Below, piece after piece: positions 27,101-34,985 of a stretch of 45,167 nucleotides of DNA. Under the pieces are notes generated by a model, which worked only from the letters and a program-made list of their open reading frames with translations, made no database searches and was not told the origin of the DNA. The DNA is taken from contig CAUEFX010000032.1 of the NCBI GenBank assembly GCA_958477465.1, positions 1-45,167 of the forward strand, in the 5' to 3' direction. This stretch comes from an uncultured Bacteroides sp. GTDB lineage: Bacteria > Bacteroidota > Bacteroidia > Bacteroidales > Bacteroidaceae. The first letter of the stretch is position 1, and each line of letters opens with the position of its first letter. The translations under genes and the position numbers were made by a program.

Positions 27101-27732
27101 ATATTCATGACAGTCGAACTGCCTACCTTCATTGAGATATCGGAGAAGCCCACATAGGAAAATTTAAGTGTCTGCCCCGGGGTTGCCTCAATGGAGTAAT
27201 CACCGTTTATGTTAGTGATTACGCCTTTGCCCGATTCGGGGTTTTGGACGGTAACACCGATAAGCGGTTCTTTATCCGTACCGTTTATCACTCTTCCGGA
27301 AATCAGACGCGGTTTGGGTGTTGTGGGGGTATTCCCCGTGGAGTGTTTCCGACTTTGGATAACAATACTTTTATTGGTTACCGTATAGGTAACATTCTGT
27401 CCCGTAAATATACGGTCGAGTATGACATTGATGGATTCGTTTTTTGCAGAGACTGAAACTTTGCGATTCATATCCACCTCATTTGATTCCACTGTTACGG
27501 AAAATCCATATTGCTGTTGCAGTTTCAATACAGCTTCGCGTACAGTTACATCCTTTACTTGAAAATCAATACCTGCTGCAAGTGCCTTACCGGGTAATAG
27601 TACACTGATAACCAACGCAAGCACTATAAAAGTGCTTTTTAGGATTGATTGATTGAAATGATAGCTGTTGTACATGTTATAAGATTTATTATAATTGGTT
27701 GATCGGATTTGATTCGTTGACATTGTTTTCAT
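24121..27732 (-). CDS. SusC/RagA-family TonB-dependent transporter with STN signalling domain
   Basis: This 1203-residue outer membrane transporter has a long N-terminal signal region (hydrophobic part about 33-52), an STN domain (about 55-127, FQVKDVTVREAVLKLQQQYG and VILDRIFTGQNVTYTV), a carboxypeptidase-D-like domain (about 143-220, SGRVINGTDKEPLIGVTV), a TonB-box-like NEVVVVGFG, a plug (about 230-350, PLILVDGVEMGLNRLNPND) and a beta-barrel that ends in Phe (FSFGIDITF). The STN domain shows that it also signals, through FecR and an ECF sigma, when its substrate binds. It is the first gene of the SusC-SusD-TIM-helix-EEP-GH31 operon. ATG 27732 is used; a second Met lies 3 codons later. Confidence 0.97.
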   Translation of the reverse strand: MKTMSTNQIRSTNYNKSYNMYNSYHFNQSILKSTFIVLALVISVLLPGKALAAGIDFQVKDVTVREAVLKLQQQYGFSVTVESNEVDMNRKVSVSAKNESINVILDRIFTGQNVTYTVTNKSIVIQSRKHSTGNTPTTPKPRLISGRVINGTDKEPLIGVTVQNPESGKGVITNINGDYSIEATPGQTLKFSYVGFSDISMKVGSSTVMNITMTENSTVLNEVVVVGFGSQKKVNLTGAVGVIGNEEINGRPVTSAAQALQGLDPSLNIGINTGRADSGYEIDIRGTASLNGGSPLILVDGVEMGLNRLNPNDIESVSVLKDASAASVYGAKASAGVVLITTKTGSDSNVKVTYNGRFGLLKNTTSTDYITSGYDWAKTVDRFFYYSNKGINYLKYDEDDWHELEIRRGDKTENPERPWVVTEEDGTYKYYGNFDWYGYIYKRTRMQHEHNVSIRGGNDKVKYYVSGRYYNTQGIMNLQNDPYDNYSIRGKMDINITKWARFSTNLNYFYGKMWWPGMKNQQTTFRNVTMGGSPLFVPRNPDGSIVHSTEIVNQGAGVLGDMNLMLTYGKTSNEEVVNEATIKNKLELDIVKGLTLHLSHAYRFSHEFGQYRYNNAPYSSHKDVISWETTGKFRNELQETNQSLYKQTFEAFADYSHTWNKVHNFKAMAGMQYDTRYYRKNAVSVDGNLSEDLNDFNLSAGSTYVVSGGQSKYKTLGVFGRINYDYDGKYLFEVSGRADGSSRFWSRNRWGYFPSGSVGWRISEEDFWEPIQQWWNNAKIRFSIGSLGNQQVSDYLFIQKINTNLTNGDFTFNGTDKLTYAREDAPVANDLTWEKVTTYDWGVDFSFLNNRLTFNGDYYIRNTTDMMMPGASLPGVYGASEPRTNAADMRTKGWEVNFVWRDRGTLFSRPFSYSLRAGLGDYQTKVTRFDNDTRLISEHYVGEKLGDIWGYKTDGLFRTDEEAAEYAQKVDCSYFTRRIDATATRKGLHAGDLKYLDLNGDNKISIGKNTVEDPGDRVIIGNSLPRYSYTFGGDFSWNGIDVSILFQGVGKRNWYPSSGQANLFWGPYCRPHNTFLSQQLVDQVWSEDNPDAYFPFPRGYEAYSDNTSSHYTLTSPNDRYIQNVAYLRLKNLTVGYTLPVLKKYLQQIRVYFTGENLAYWSPLKKHCKYLDPEATVSSSSYIENSGEVYNFSKVFSFGIDITF

Positions 27733-28040
27733 TTGTCGTGACAGGGATGTTTTTCTGGTATTTCATAAAATACTTCATCCTATCTGTATTACCGGACTTG
27801 GTATTCTATGAATCGTCATTCCATCGTTCCTGATTGGATAGGGGAACATGGCTTTTCATTGTATTGGATGGTAACTTTCTTATCATAAAAAAGCTGATGT
27901 AGTTTTTTATGATAAGAAGTTATGAGCGGAAAGAATTACGTAATGGGGAACTATTTTTTTTATTCGGAGTCAGTTTTATTTTTGTTCCGTGTATTTCAAT
28001 GCTTCCGATGCAGTATATCGTGCACTATTTGGCGAGGTGA
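27733..28040. other. Intergenic region between SusC and the glycan operon
   Basis: These 308 bases hold no gene. A large inverted repeat lies at 27872-27922. A smaller one (GTATTT and AAATAC on the minus strand, about 27758-27773) is close to the SusC start. A TTACGTA string is present near 27938. No TAnnTTTG box was seen on the SusC strand, which agrees with control by an alternative sigma factor. Confidence 0.5.
27872..27922 (-). terminator. Long AT-rich inverted repeat between glycan operon and SusC
   Basis: A perfect 14-bp stem (CTTATCATAAAAAA at 27879-27892 with 27903-27916) extends by six more pairs past a single bulged T (27878), with a 10-nt loop. It lies 119 bases past the end of the last glycan-operon gene and about 140 bases before the SusC start. 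It could end the glycan transcript or act as an operator; there is no separate T run after the stem. Confidence 0.55.
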
Positions 28041-29048
28041 TTACGTGTTCAGCCTTCTCCCGATGATTTTGCAGTAGAAGTTCAGGATGCAAAGGCTCAG
28101 GTACAGAACTACTGTGGAGCCGGTTTGCAGGGCTCTCTTCAATATGAGAGGTAACCGTTGGCGTCTGTTGTATGTATGGCTGCATGTTAGTGCAGACCGG
28201 TTTCTTTCCAGTTCTTCCTCGATGAATTTGAGGCTGTGATCTTCGGAAACCAGTTGTAGCAGGGAGTGGTAAATGTCCAATGCATAATTGGCGGAACAGT
28301 GGTTCGTATATATTTCGGAAGGGTATCTTGACAATATATCCATGTTCTTCCGATGGATGGTGTTTGCTCTTTTCTGCAGAATGTCATACCGGAAACGCTT
28401 ATTGGACAATGAATCTTCATTCTTTATATGGATATAGAGAACATCCGATAGGGTCTTGATGTGTTTGATTCGTGAGCAATAGTCCAGAAAAAATGAGTGA
28501 TCTTCGCCGATAGGGAGGTTTTCCGGGAAAGAGATTCCATATTTGTCAATCGTTTGTTTGACGAATATTTTGTTCCATACCGATTGTACCATGGTTCTTT
28601 TGACAGATTCCATCACCCGGAGCGCCTCCGGTAAATCGTGATAATCTGCATCGGCAAGCACCCTCTGTCTTATTCTGTTGCCGGCTCTCAGCTCATATCC
28701 GCATACGGTCAAGTCCGTACCGGAGCGAATTGCCCCCACCATCCGCTCGATGTAAAGAGGGCTTATAAAGTCGTCTGCGTCCAAAAAGCAGACATAGGTT
28801 CCGGTACATTTGGAAATCCCGGTGTTTCTGGCACGCGATACACCTCCGTGGCTTATCTGGAAACAGGATATGTTTTCATGCTTTGCCGTGAATCGGTTTA
28901 CTGTTGCGATGGAGCTGTCTGTGCTTCCATCGTCGATCAGTATAACCTCATATCGGTATCGTGTCACCGATTGGCATACCGATGTCAGCATTCGGCAGAG
29001 ATAAGTCTCTGCATTGTAAAACGGGATAACAATCGACAGGTCCGTCAT
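28041..29048 (-). CDS. Glycosyltransferase family 2
   Basis: This 335-residue protein is a GT-A enzyme that moves a sugar from a nucleotide donor onto a glycan acceptor at the inner membrane. The GT2 core is clear: LSIVIPFYNAETYL at the start, EVILIDDGSTDSS, GGVSRARNTGI, and the metal-binding FLDADDFISPLYI (about residues 88-100). A hydrophobic stretch near the C-terminus (TVVLYLSLCILNFYCKIIG, about 309-327) suggests membrane attachment. It is the last gene of the nine-gene leftward operon, 4 bases after the radical SAM gene. Donor and acceptor cannot be told from the sequence. Confidence 0.92.
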   Translation of the reverse strand: MTDLSIVIPFYNAETYLCRMLTSVCQSVTRYRYEVILIDDGSTDSSIATVNRFTAKHENISCFQISHGGVSRARNTGISKCTGTYVCFLDADDFISPLYIERMVGAIRSGTDLTVCGYELRAGNRIRQRVLADADYHDLPEALRVMESVKRTMVQSVWNKIFVKQTIDKYGISFPENLPIGEDHSFFLDYCSRIKHIKTLSDVLYIHIKNEDSLSNKRFRYDILQKRANTIHRKNMDILSRYPSEIYTNHCSANYALDIYHSLLQLVSEDHSLKFIEEELERNRSALTCSHTYNRRQRLPLILKRALQTGSTVVLYLSLCILNFYCKIIGRRLNT

Positions 29049-29052
29049 CTCT

Positions 29053-30120
29053 TTATCGGGTTCTTATCATGGTGCAGCTGCGGCAAAGAAGGCTCTCCTC
29101 CATTGGAGCCAAACCGTAGACTTGCGCTCTGACGGATCTCATCCTTTCCGAATTCATGATCTCTTCTACACTGTCGGTGAGGATATTGCCGAGTTTGATA
29201 CTTTGGAAATAGTCTTGGCAACAGAGGATGACATCGCCTTCGATGTTTATGTGCAACTGGTTGACCACTCGCGGGCATCCGCAGAATTCTGCATGCTGAT
29301 GGCTGATGGATTTCACGAATTCGTTTTCCAGAGTGCCGGCACGTGAGTTTGAATCCCATCCGTTGACAATGACATTCCCGAATTTGCTGAAATGTTCCTT
29401 TATGGCAAGTGTCCTTTCCTCGTGATTGTCCGTATTGCCGTTTACTACGATCTCGAGATGTTCGAGTCTGCCGGCAAATGTCCCGATGAAATATTCGATG
29501 CCTTCCTTGGCTCTGAGGAAGTGACGGTCGGAGAGCTTGGTCATGTATTTCCATTCTTCGCAATCGATTGAAGGGAAATTGAACATCGCTCCGAAAATGT
29601 TCTTGTCTTTCAGAAAGTCGGTCAGGTCTTTGCTGAGCATGCTTCCGTTGGTAAAGAAGTGCAGGCGCATCTCCTTTTCCTTGAGGTATTCCACTCTTTT
29701 TCTGTAGAGTGGGTCCAAGAGCGGCTCTCCGTAGATGTGCAATGCCACCCATTTCAGATTGTAGCCGTCGAATCGGTCTATGATTTTAGTGAATAACTCG
29801 AACGGCATTACACGGACGCCTCTTTTGTGGGTACTCTGAGGACAGTAAACGCAGGATGCGTTGCAATGGGTGTTTACATCTATGTCCAGTTTCAAAATGT
29901 TGTACTTGCAGGTTTCATCCAGTTCTTCCGGAACAAAAACTCCGGCTTCGACCATCCCGTTGAATGTTCCTGCCAGTTCTTCGGGTATTTCCCGGCTGTG
30001 TGCCATCAAGTCGTATACGGTACGTTGCCCGGGTGTCATATAGATAATCTGCTCGGTCAAATCATTGACTAATTTCTTGCAGCCCTTATGATAAATGAAT
30101 TTGCTTACTTTATATCCCAT
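29053..30120 (-). CDS. Radical SAM/SPASM-domain protein
   Basis: A cluster-binding motif CNASCVYC (Cys86, 90 and 93 with the start used here) shows a radical SAM enzyme; IYGEPLLDP and HFFTNGSML fit the radical SAM barrel. C-terminal cysteines (FCGCPRVV, ILCCQDYF, LCRSC) with GDVILCC and LGNILTDSVEEIMNS match a SPASM domain that holds extra Fe-S clusters. Such proteins modify peptides or sugars. Here the enzyme sits in a glycosyltransferase operon, so a sugar or glycolipid substrate is likely, but no precursor peptide was found and the role is open. The open frame runs upstream to 30246, but Met at 30120 gives only a 16-base overlap with the methyltransferase gene, so this start is preferred. 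Confidence 0.88.
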   Translation of the reverse strand: MGYKVSKFIYHKGCKKLVNDLTEQIIYMTPGQRTVYDLMAHSREIPEELAGTFNGMVEAGVFVPEELDETCKYNILKLDIDVNTHCNASCVYCPQSTHKRGVRVMPFELFTKIIDRFDGYNLKWVALHIYGEPLLDPLYRKRVEYLKEKEMRLHFFTNGSMLSKDLTDFLKDKNIFGAMFNFPSIDCEEWKYMTKLSDRHFLRAKEGIEYFIGTFAGRLEHLEIVVNGNTDNHEERTLAIKEHFSKFGNVIVNGWDSNSRAGTLENEFVKSISHQHAEFCGCPRVVNQLHINIEGDVILCCQDYFQSIKLGNILTDSVEEIMNSERMRSVRAQVYGLAPMEESLLCRSCTMIRTR

Positions 30121-30785
30121 TTTTTCAATATTAAAGTATAACCGTTCGGAGAACATTGGGGGAAACGGAACGTTGTCCACAGACACATCATGAGGCGGTT
30201 GATCCGATACCTGAGTCCGCCCATTGCATAAGGGAACGGAATCCATGCCTGTCTGCGGAAGCGGATCTTCTCCAGTCTTATTTTGTTTACCGATTTGCGC
30301 TGCTGCTCCATGTTGAAGAAATAAGCGAGTATGGCCTGCGGCGGATATGGGCGGATGTGGTCGAGGTCAAAATAGAACTTAGGACTGACCAGTGGCGAGC
30401 GAAGTATCATGTATCCGTTCGGCTTGAGTATCTTGTAAAAACGGTCCAGTGTGTCGGCTATCTGTGGGTATCCCAAGTGCTCGATGACGTGGGAACAGTG
30501 GATTACATCGAAGCTGTTATCTTCGAGCTTTATGTCGTTCAGGTCTCCGACAAGTGTTCGTATTCCCGCATGCAGGGTATTTTTCCCCAAGTCGGCATTT
30601 TTCTCGATGCAGCACACCGTTGAACGGGTCTGCTCTTTCAGTTTCATTGCAAACCGGCCAAGTCCCGATCCGACTTCTAAAACATCGTAAGTGCTGTCTC
30701 CGTTGGTGTTTCGGAGAAAATCAAGGACAAACCGATCTTCCATCCATCGGGTCTTTCTGTAATACTTGTCTTCTATGTTTTCCAT
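30105..30785 (-). CDS. Class I SAM-dependent methyltransferase
   Basis: This 226-residue protein has a Rossmann-like methyltransferase fold: motif I VLEVGSGLGRFAMKL, then CCIEKNADLG, VGDLNDIKLEDNSFDVIHCSH (split as motif II/III) and VIEHLGYPQIADTLDRFYKILKPNGYMIL. It transfers a methyl group from S-adenosylmethionine, probably to a sugar or lipid-linked intermediate, given the glycosyltransferases around it. It lies 3 bases after the glycosyltransferase gene upstream and overlaps the radical SAM gene by 16 bases. An alternative is methylation of a small molecule, but the operon context makes a glycan substrate more likely. Confidence 0.9.
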   Translation of the reverse strand: MENIEDKYYRKTRWMEDRFVLDFLRNTNGDSTYDVLEVGSGLGRFAMKLKEQTRSTVCCIEKNADLGKNTLHAGIRTLVGDLNDIKLEDNSFDVIHCSHVIEHLGYPQIADTLDRFYKILKPNGYMILRSPLVSPKFYFDLDHIRPYPPQAILAYFFNMEQQRKSVNKIRLEKIRFRRQAWIPFPYAMGGLRYRINRLMMCLWTTFRFPQCSPNGYTLILKKWDIK

Positions 30786-30788
30786 TGC

Positions 30789-31868
30789 TTATATCAGGTT
30801 ATTCAGTTGTGTTACGAGGTTTTCGATTCCGTTCAAGTTCAGGCATCGGTTCGGATATGGAGGTTCGGGCGGTTGTGTTCTCATGACCTCATAAAAACAC
30901 TCTTTCAACTCTCCGGTATTCCCGACAATTTTCAGCTTGTCATAGAAGTGGGACAGTCTCTTCGCATGTATGAATTGTTCATCATTTTTCGGACCCATCG
31001 GTTGGCAGATTATATGGCTGCTCCCATATATGCCTTCGATCAGGTTGTTGTATCCTCCCCTTGTTATCAATATGTCGGATGATGCGTTCATCCAGTCCGT
31101 TTCCGGTGAGGAGATATGAATGCCGGTATTACCGGTGTAGAGGGTGTCGTATGGATAGAAAGGGTTTCTCCTGTCATTTTTAGGTCCATACAGAATATCC
31201 CATCGGGTGTTTCCGGCATATTCGGATGCCAATTCCATACTCGCTTTCAGCAAGGCATGGTTCTTGAAACCGCCTCCGGGATTTGAAACGACATAACGGC
31301 TTTTTCCCTTTCTCTTCGAATTTCTGTAAGCTGTCATCTCGTTGTCCGGGAATGCCGGTGCCACATAACCTATATAGGAAGTTCTGCCTAAGGTGCCTTT
31401 TTCCAGAAATCTGTAGGTGGAGATATCCTCGATCCGCTCGTCACATGCCACAAAGATATGGTCTATCTTATTGTTCATGTAAAACAATGAAGACGGGGTG
31501 TGGTAGATTGACTCCGATTTTTCCGGACTGTCGAGCACTCCTCTGAGAATTAAGAATTTCCGGGCCTTGGAGTTGTCAAGAAGTGGATGGATGTCTCCAT
31601 CGTTCCCATTCAGACTGTGATCGAAGAAGATTGCATCAGGGCAATACATCTCATTCACATGCATGATTAATTGGCTGCGGTCGATGTTGTCGCAAAAAGG
31701 AATCTGATAATATTCGCAATCCGAAGGTATCATCCAACTCATTTCCCTGTGGCCGCTGATGAAGAGGCACGAATAGTTTTCGGACAAGGCCCCGGCTATT
31801 CTGGACAATCGTTTCAAATGGCCGAGCCCATTTCCTTTTCTGACATAAAACAGCAGTCGCTTTCTCAT
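30789..31868 (-). CDS. MurG-like (COG4671-type) glycosyltransferase, paralogue 1
   Basis: This 359-residue GT-B protein has an N-terminal glycine motif LLFYVRKGNGLGHLKRLSRIAGAL and a C-terminal donor-binding half with ILITRGGYNNLIEGIYGS and ICQPMGPKNDEQFIHAKRL, which is the pattern of predicted glycosyltransferases related to MurG. It is a paralogue of the protein encoded at 33822-34985, which shares GLGHL-RISRIAEAL, SG-REMSFI and TTGGYNTMTEA. Its start overlaps the preceding GT4 gene by 4 bases (ATGA), so translation is probably coupled. The sugar is unknown. Confidence 0.85.
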   Translation of the reverse strand: MRKRLLFYVRKGNGLGHLKRLSRIAGALSENYSCLFISGHREMSWMIPSDCEYYQIPFCDNIDRSQLIMHVNEMYCPDAIFFDHSLNGNDGDIHPLLDNSKARKFLILRGVLDSPEKSESIYHTPSSLFYMNNKIDHIFVACDERIEDISTYRFLEKGTLGRTSYIGYVAPAFPDNEMTAYRNSKRKGKSRYVVSNPGGGFKNHALLKASMELASEYAGNTRWDILYGPKNDRRNPFYPYDTLYTGNTGIHISSPETDWMNASSDILITRGGYNNLIEGIYGSSHIICQPMGPKNDEQFIHAKRLSHFYDKLKIVGNTGELKECFYEVMRTQPPEPPYPNRCLNLNGIENLVTQLNNLI

Positions 31869-33025
31869 AATACTTTCATTATTTCCTTTAATGTTTCCCT
31901 CTCTTTCTCTTCAGAAAAGGCGTTTCTTATTAAGTTTATCCGCTTCTCATAATTTCCATGCAGGGGAGTATCGGCAACTTTCTTCATTGCCCGGAATAGT
32001 TCCTCCGAATCTGCAGGCTTTACACAATATACCCCGTCGGTCTCGTCTTCCTGTTCTGTCATGAAACCGGTTCGGGTAGTTATTACGGTCAGGTCTTGAG
32101 ACAGAGCCTTGAGAAGGGCGTTCGAGCAGCCTTCCGCCAAGGAAGGAAATACGTATGCCGATGCTTGGGAGTACAATGAAGCAAAACTGTTGCTATATCC
32201 GTCGGTAACAATGCGTAGCGGGTATTGGTCATTCAATCTTGCCTTTTCTCTCTCCCAATATGCCTTTTCGGAATCACAGGTAGTTCCGCACAGATATAAC
32301 TTGCATCGGGCTTCGGATTCGTGACACAACCTCTCAAATGCTTTGAATAGGATATGGGTACCTTTCTTCCATGAATATCCTACGTCGCTGATAAAGAGAA
32401 TCTCATCATCCACGGGTGGGGCATTTCCGGCCGTTCCGTCTCCGACTGTTCTGTTTCCGACCGGATTGTGGCAAAGCCTGAATTTTTCCCGGCTTAGATT
32501 GAAGACGGCCGTCAGGTTCCTGATTTGCTCACAATTGGTGGCGACAATCAACGAGCAATTACTGCATACATACCGTATGCTGCTCATTTTCCCCGGAATG
32601 TGCATGTCCATCGAATAGTCGCTCCCTCTGACAAATGCTACATGTCTCAGATTCAGGCTGTCTGCAACCCTCTGCAGAATGAAACCGTAGGAGGATATGT
32701 AGAATGAGAACAGGATATCCTGCTCCCTGCATATATCACTGCCGAACAGATGGTTGAGCATTATGTGATACACCGCCCTGGGGTAAAGGTTGTTCCTTCT
32801 GTAGCTATCCTCGATCGGTTCAAGCAATTCCCCGATTGAACCTGACAGGCTGATATACCTGATTCCTTCTATGAACGGGGGAATTTCGGAGCCGGTTTCG
32901 TCTGTGATGTATATGCAGATTTCATGACCCATATCCCGTAATGCCTTTGCAATTCTGAGAATGGAATTTTCGAGCCCTCCGGTATGGAATGGAGCTATCC
33001 TGTCTGTCAATATATGGCATCTCAT
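31865..33025 (-). CDS. Glycosyltransferase family 4-like (GT-B)
   Basis: This 386-residue protein has the GT4 layout: an N-terminal HTGGLENSILRIAKALRDMGHEI acceptor-domain motif (given in part) and a C-terminal donor domain with ILFISDVGYSWKKGTHILFKA, LRIVTDGYSNSFASLYSQA and YVFPSLAEGCSNALLKALS, where the E-G-x-x-N-x-x-L-E/K pattern binds the donor. It overlaps both neighbours by 4 bases, so it belongs to a tightly coupled operon. The donor sugar cannot be assigned. Confidence 0.9.
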   Translation of the reverse strand: MRCHILTDRIAPFHTGGLENSILRIAKALRDMGHEICIYITDETGSEIPPFIEGIRYISLSGSIGELLEPIEDSYRRNNLYPRAVYHIMLNHLFGSDICREQDILFSFYISSYGFILQRVADSLNLRHVAFVRGSDYSMDMHIPGKMSSIRYVCSNCSLIVATNCEQIRNLTAVFNLSREKFRLCHNPVGNRTVGDGTAGNAPPVDDEILFISDVGYSWKKGTHILFKAFERLCHESEARCKLYLCGTTCDSEKAYWEREKARLNDQYPLRIVTDGYSNSFASLYSQASAYVFPSLAEGCSNALLKALSQDLTVITTRTGFMTEQEDETDGVYCVKPADSEELFRAMKKVADTPLHGNYEKRINLIRNAFSEEKERETLKEIMKVL

Positions 33026-33825
33026 GGCTGGAATGTCGTTCTGTTTAATACATTGGGCAATACTTCTCCGGTTTCATGACGGTTGTCCAACAGATATACG
33101 ATGTCTTCTGTCAGTCCGCGCAGACTCTCCGAATACAGCCCGTATGGAAGTGCATGCTCGTTTATCGGATAGTCAAAACAGGCCTGCAGCCATTCCGCCC
33201 CCTTTCTGATATTATCCATGAGGGTTTCTGTCTCTTCCAGATCCGTGAAGTTATGTTCCCAAAGATGATTCATGACTGAAACGGAACTACCCTTCAGGGA
33301 GAGGACCCGGTCGATAGAAACCTGCCTTGCGTACGGAGGAATTTCGAAGTCATGAAGATTGTTGGCGGCAATCACCTCGTGCAAAAAAAGCAGCCTCTGT
33401 GTGTCTGTCGGGAAATGCTGGTGCATGTATTCCTTGATGGCTTTTCTGACTTTCTTCTTCTTGTGGAAATCGTCAAGGCTGATGGTCTTACCGTCAAACA
33501 CGATTTTCTCATCGCATCTATCCATCAGTTCATTCAGATAGGCGAATGAATACGGCACATTCCCGGCGATATTCTTACCGTTTACGAACCATGTACACGG
33601 AATGCCCAGTTCGGCGAAAAGGAGAGCCGAATCCAATGAAGCCCTTGTGCTGTCGTCGATTGTAAAGGCAAGTTCTCTTTCTCCGGCAATCACTTCCCGG
33701 GTTGTGCCGATGGCATTTCTGTGGTCGATGATGTATGACCTCAGTACATCGGTCTGCACCAGATTGCGATGACCCATTTCGGTCATAGACTTGCTGTCTG
33801 TGATTCCATGCAATGCGTAAATCAT
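33022..33825 (-). CDS. Divergent NodB-like polysaccharide deacetylase
   Basis: This 267-residue protein resembles polysaccharide deacetylases: LAFTIDDSTRASLDSALLF matches motif 1 (usually T-F-D-D-G) and GIPCTWFVNGKNI the following strand. ISMIYALHG at the start and VMNHLWEHNF (His-x-x-x-x-His-like, metal-binding) also fit. Differences from the consensus (Ile and Ser for Phe and Gly in motif 1) mean the activity is not certain. No signal peptide is seen, so it probably acts in the cytoplasm on a lipid-linked or nucleotide sugar. It overlaps both neighbours by 4 bases. Confidence 0.65.
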   Translation of the reverse strand: MIYALHGITDSKSMTEMGHRNLVQTDVLRSYIIDHRNAIGTTREVIAGERELAFTIDDSTRASLDSALLFAELGIPCTWFVNGKNIAGNVPYSFAYLNELMDRCDEKIVFDGKTISLDDFHKKKKVRKAIKEYMHQHFPTDTQRLLFLHEVIAANNLHDFEIPPYARQVSIDRVLSLKGSSVSVMNHLWEHNFTDLEETETLMDNIRKGAEWLQACFDYPINEHALPYGLYSESLRGLTEDIVYLLDNRHETGEVLPNVLNRTTFQP

Positions 33826-34985
33826 AAGTTGTCTTTTAAATCTTTGAGAACTATTTTCCTGATTGTGCTTAATCCGTTCATGTCAAGTTGGGAGTAGTCT
33901 GCCGTACACCTGTTTTCAATGAATCTTCCGACTTTGTCCTTCAGGTCATTTTCGTCCCTGATGAGGAGATCCATGCCTAACTTCTCCGACAGAAGTTGTG
34001 CATGGAAAAACTGCTCGTCTTCTTTTTCCAGTTGCGAGGGCTTTATCATTATATGTGTGCCGTTTGACATTGCCTCGGTCATCGTGTTGTAGCCTCCCGT
34101 TGTGAGACAGATGTCGGCAGCGGCGATGAGGGCCGGCAGATGGTTCATGCTTTTGTGGTACATACAGTTGGGAGAGTCGTTCTCCGGTAATTCCATGAAA
34201 TTTCGGGGACCGGCTATAATATCAAATTCAGCTTCCGGAAACTCTTTGGTGAACTTAACCATGTTTTCGGTAAAGGATTCTCCCAGTTTGCCCCCTCCTG
34301 CGGTACATACAATCCATACCTTATCTTCCACATGGCGCAGCCTGCGGATCTTTATCTTCTCGTCATCTGCCGTCTGATGGCTTATGTACCCGGTGTTGAT
34401 GCACTTTTCCTTTATTTCAGGAGACAACCTGTATGCTTTTGTGAAATCAAAAACGGTTCTATCGTTTGTCAGGAAGATTCTTTTGAAATACTTCTCCAGG
34501 AACATGCAGTTGTTATCCGTGAGAACCTGGGTGCTGACAGAACATTCACTGCCGATGATTCCGCGGTTGATGTAATAGAAAAGTGTGGTCCGGTGATGCT
34601 GTTTTATGATTTCGGACAATTCGTCTCTTTTCCCGATGACGTAATAGTCGATAAAGAAAGCGTCCGGCCGGTACATTGAGAACAGCATTTCCATATCCGC
34701 CTTTCTCCATTTGTATACTTCCGGAGTGTCCATGTCGATGAATGTGTGCCGGTTCCAGTAGTTGGCCCGCTTTTCTATCATACTGTCTCTGGACGGCAGC
34801 TTGCATACAAGCAGAGCCTTGTTGACAATAAAACTCATCTCCCGGAAACCGCTGACTATCATGCATTCAACCCGACGATCGGATGACAAGGCTTCCGCAA
34901 TTCGGGAAATTCTGGTGAGATGCCCCAATCCGGCACCGTCATGGGTATAGAACATCAGGCGGTATTTCTTATCCGATTTTATCAT
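33822..34985 (-). CDS. MurG-like (COG4671-type) glycosyltransferase, paralogue 2
   Basis: This protein of about 387 residues has a GT-B fold: LMFYTHDGAGLGHLTRISR at the N-terminus and IVCTAGGGKLGE, ICLTTGGYNTMTEAMSNGT and IKPSQLEKEDEQFFHAQLL in the donor half. The resemblance to the 30789-31868 product is strong in both halves, so the two arose by duplication or act in successive steps. The frame is open up to 35012; Met at 34985 is preferred because it leaves an overlap of 17 bases with the GT4 gene upstream instead of 44. Confidence 0.85.
   Translation of the reverse strand: MIKSDKKYRLMFYTHDGAGLGHLTRISRIAEALSSDRRVECMIVSGFREMSFIVNKALLVCKLPSRDSMIEKRANYWNRHTFIDMDTPEVYKWRKADMEMLFSMYRPDAFFIDYYVIGKRDELSEIIKQHHRTTLFYYINRGIIGSECSVSTQVLTDNNCMFLEKYFKRIFLTNDRTVFDFTKAYRLSPEIKEKCINTGYISHQTADDEKIKIRRLRHVEDKVWIVCTAGGGKLGESFTENMVKFTKEFPEAEFDIIAGPRNFMELPENDSPNCMYHKSMNHLPALIAAADICLTTGGYNTMTEAMSNGTHIMIKPSQLEKEDEQFFHAQLLSEKLGMDLLIRDENDLKDKVGRFIENRCTADYSQLDMNGLSTIRKIVLKDLKDNL

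Noticed and set aside
29045..29752. Open frame of 235 codons on the minus strand
   Set aside because: Alternative frame inside the radical SAM gene; Arg/His/Gln-rich shadow without motifs.
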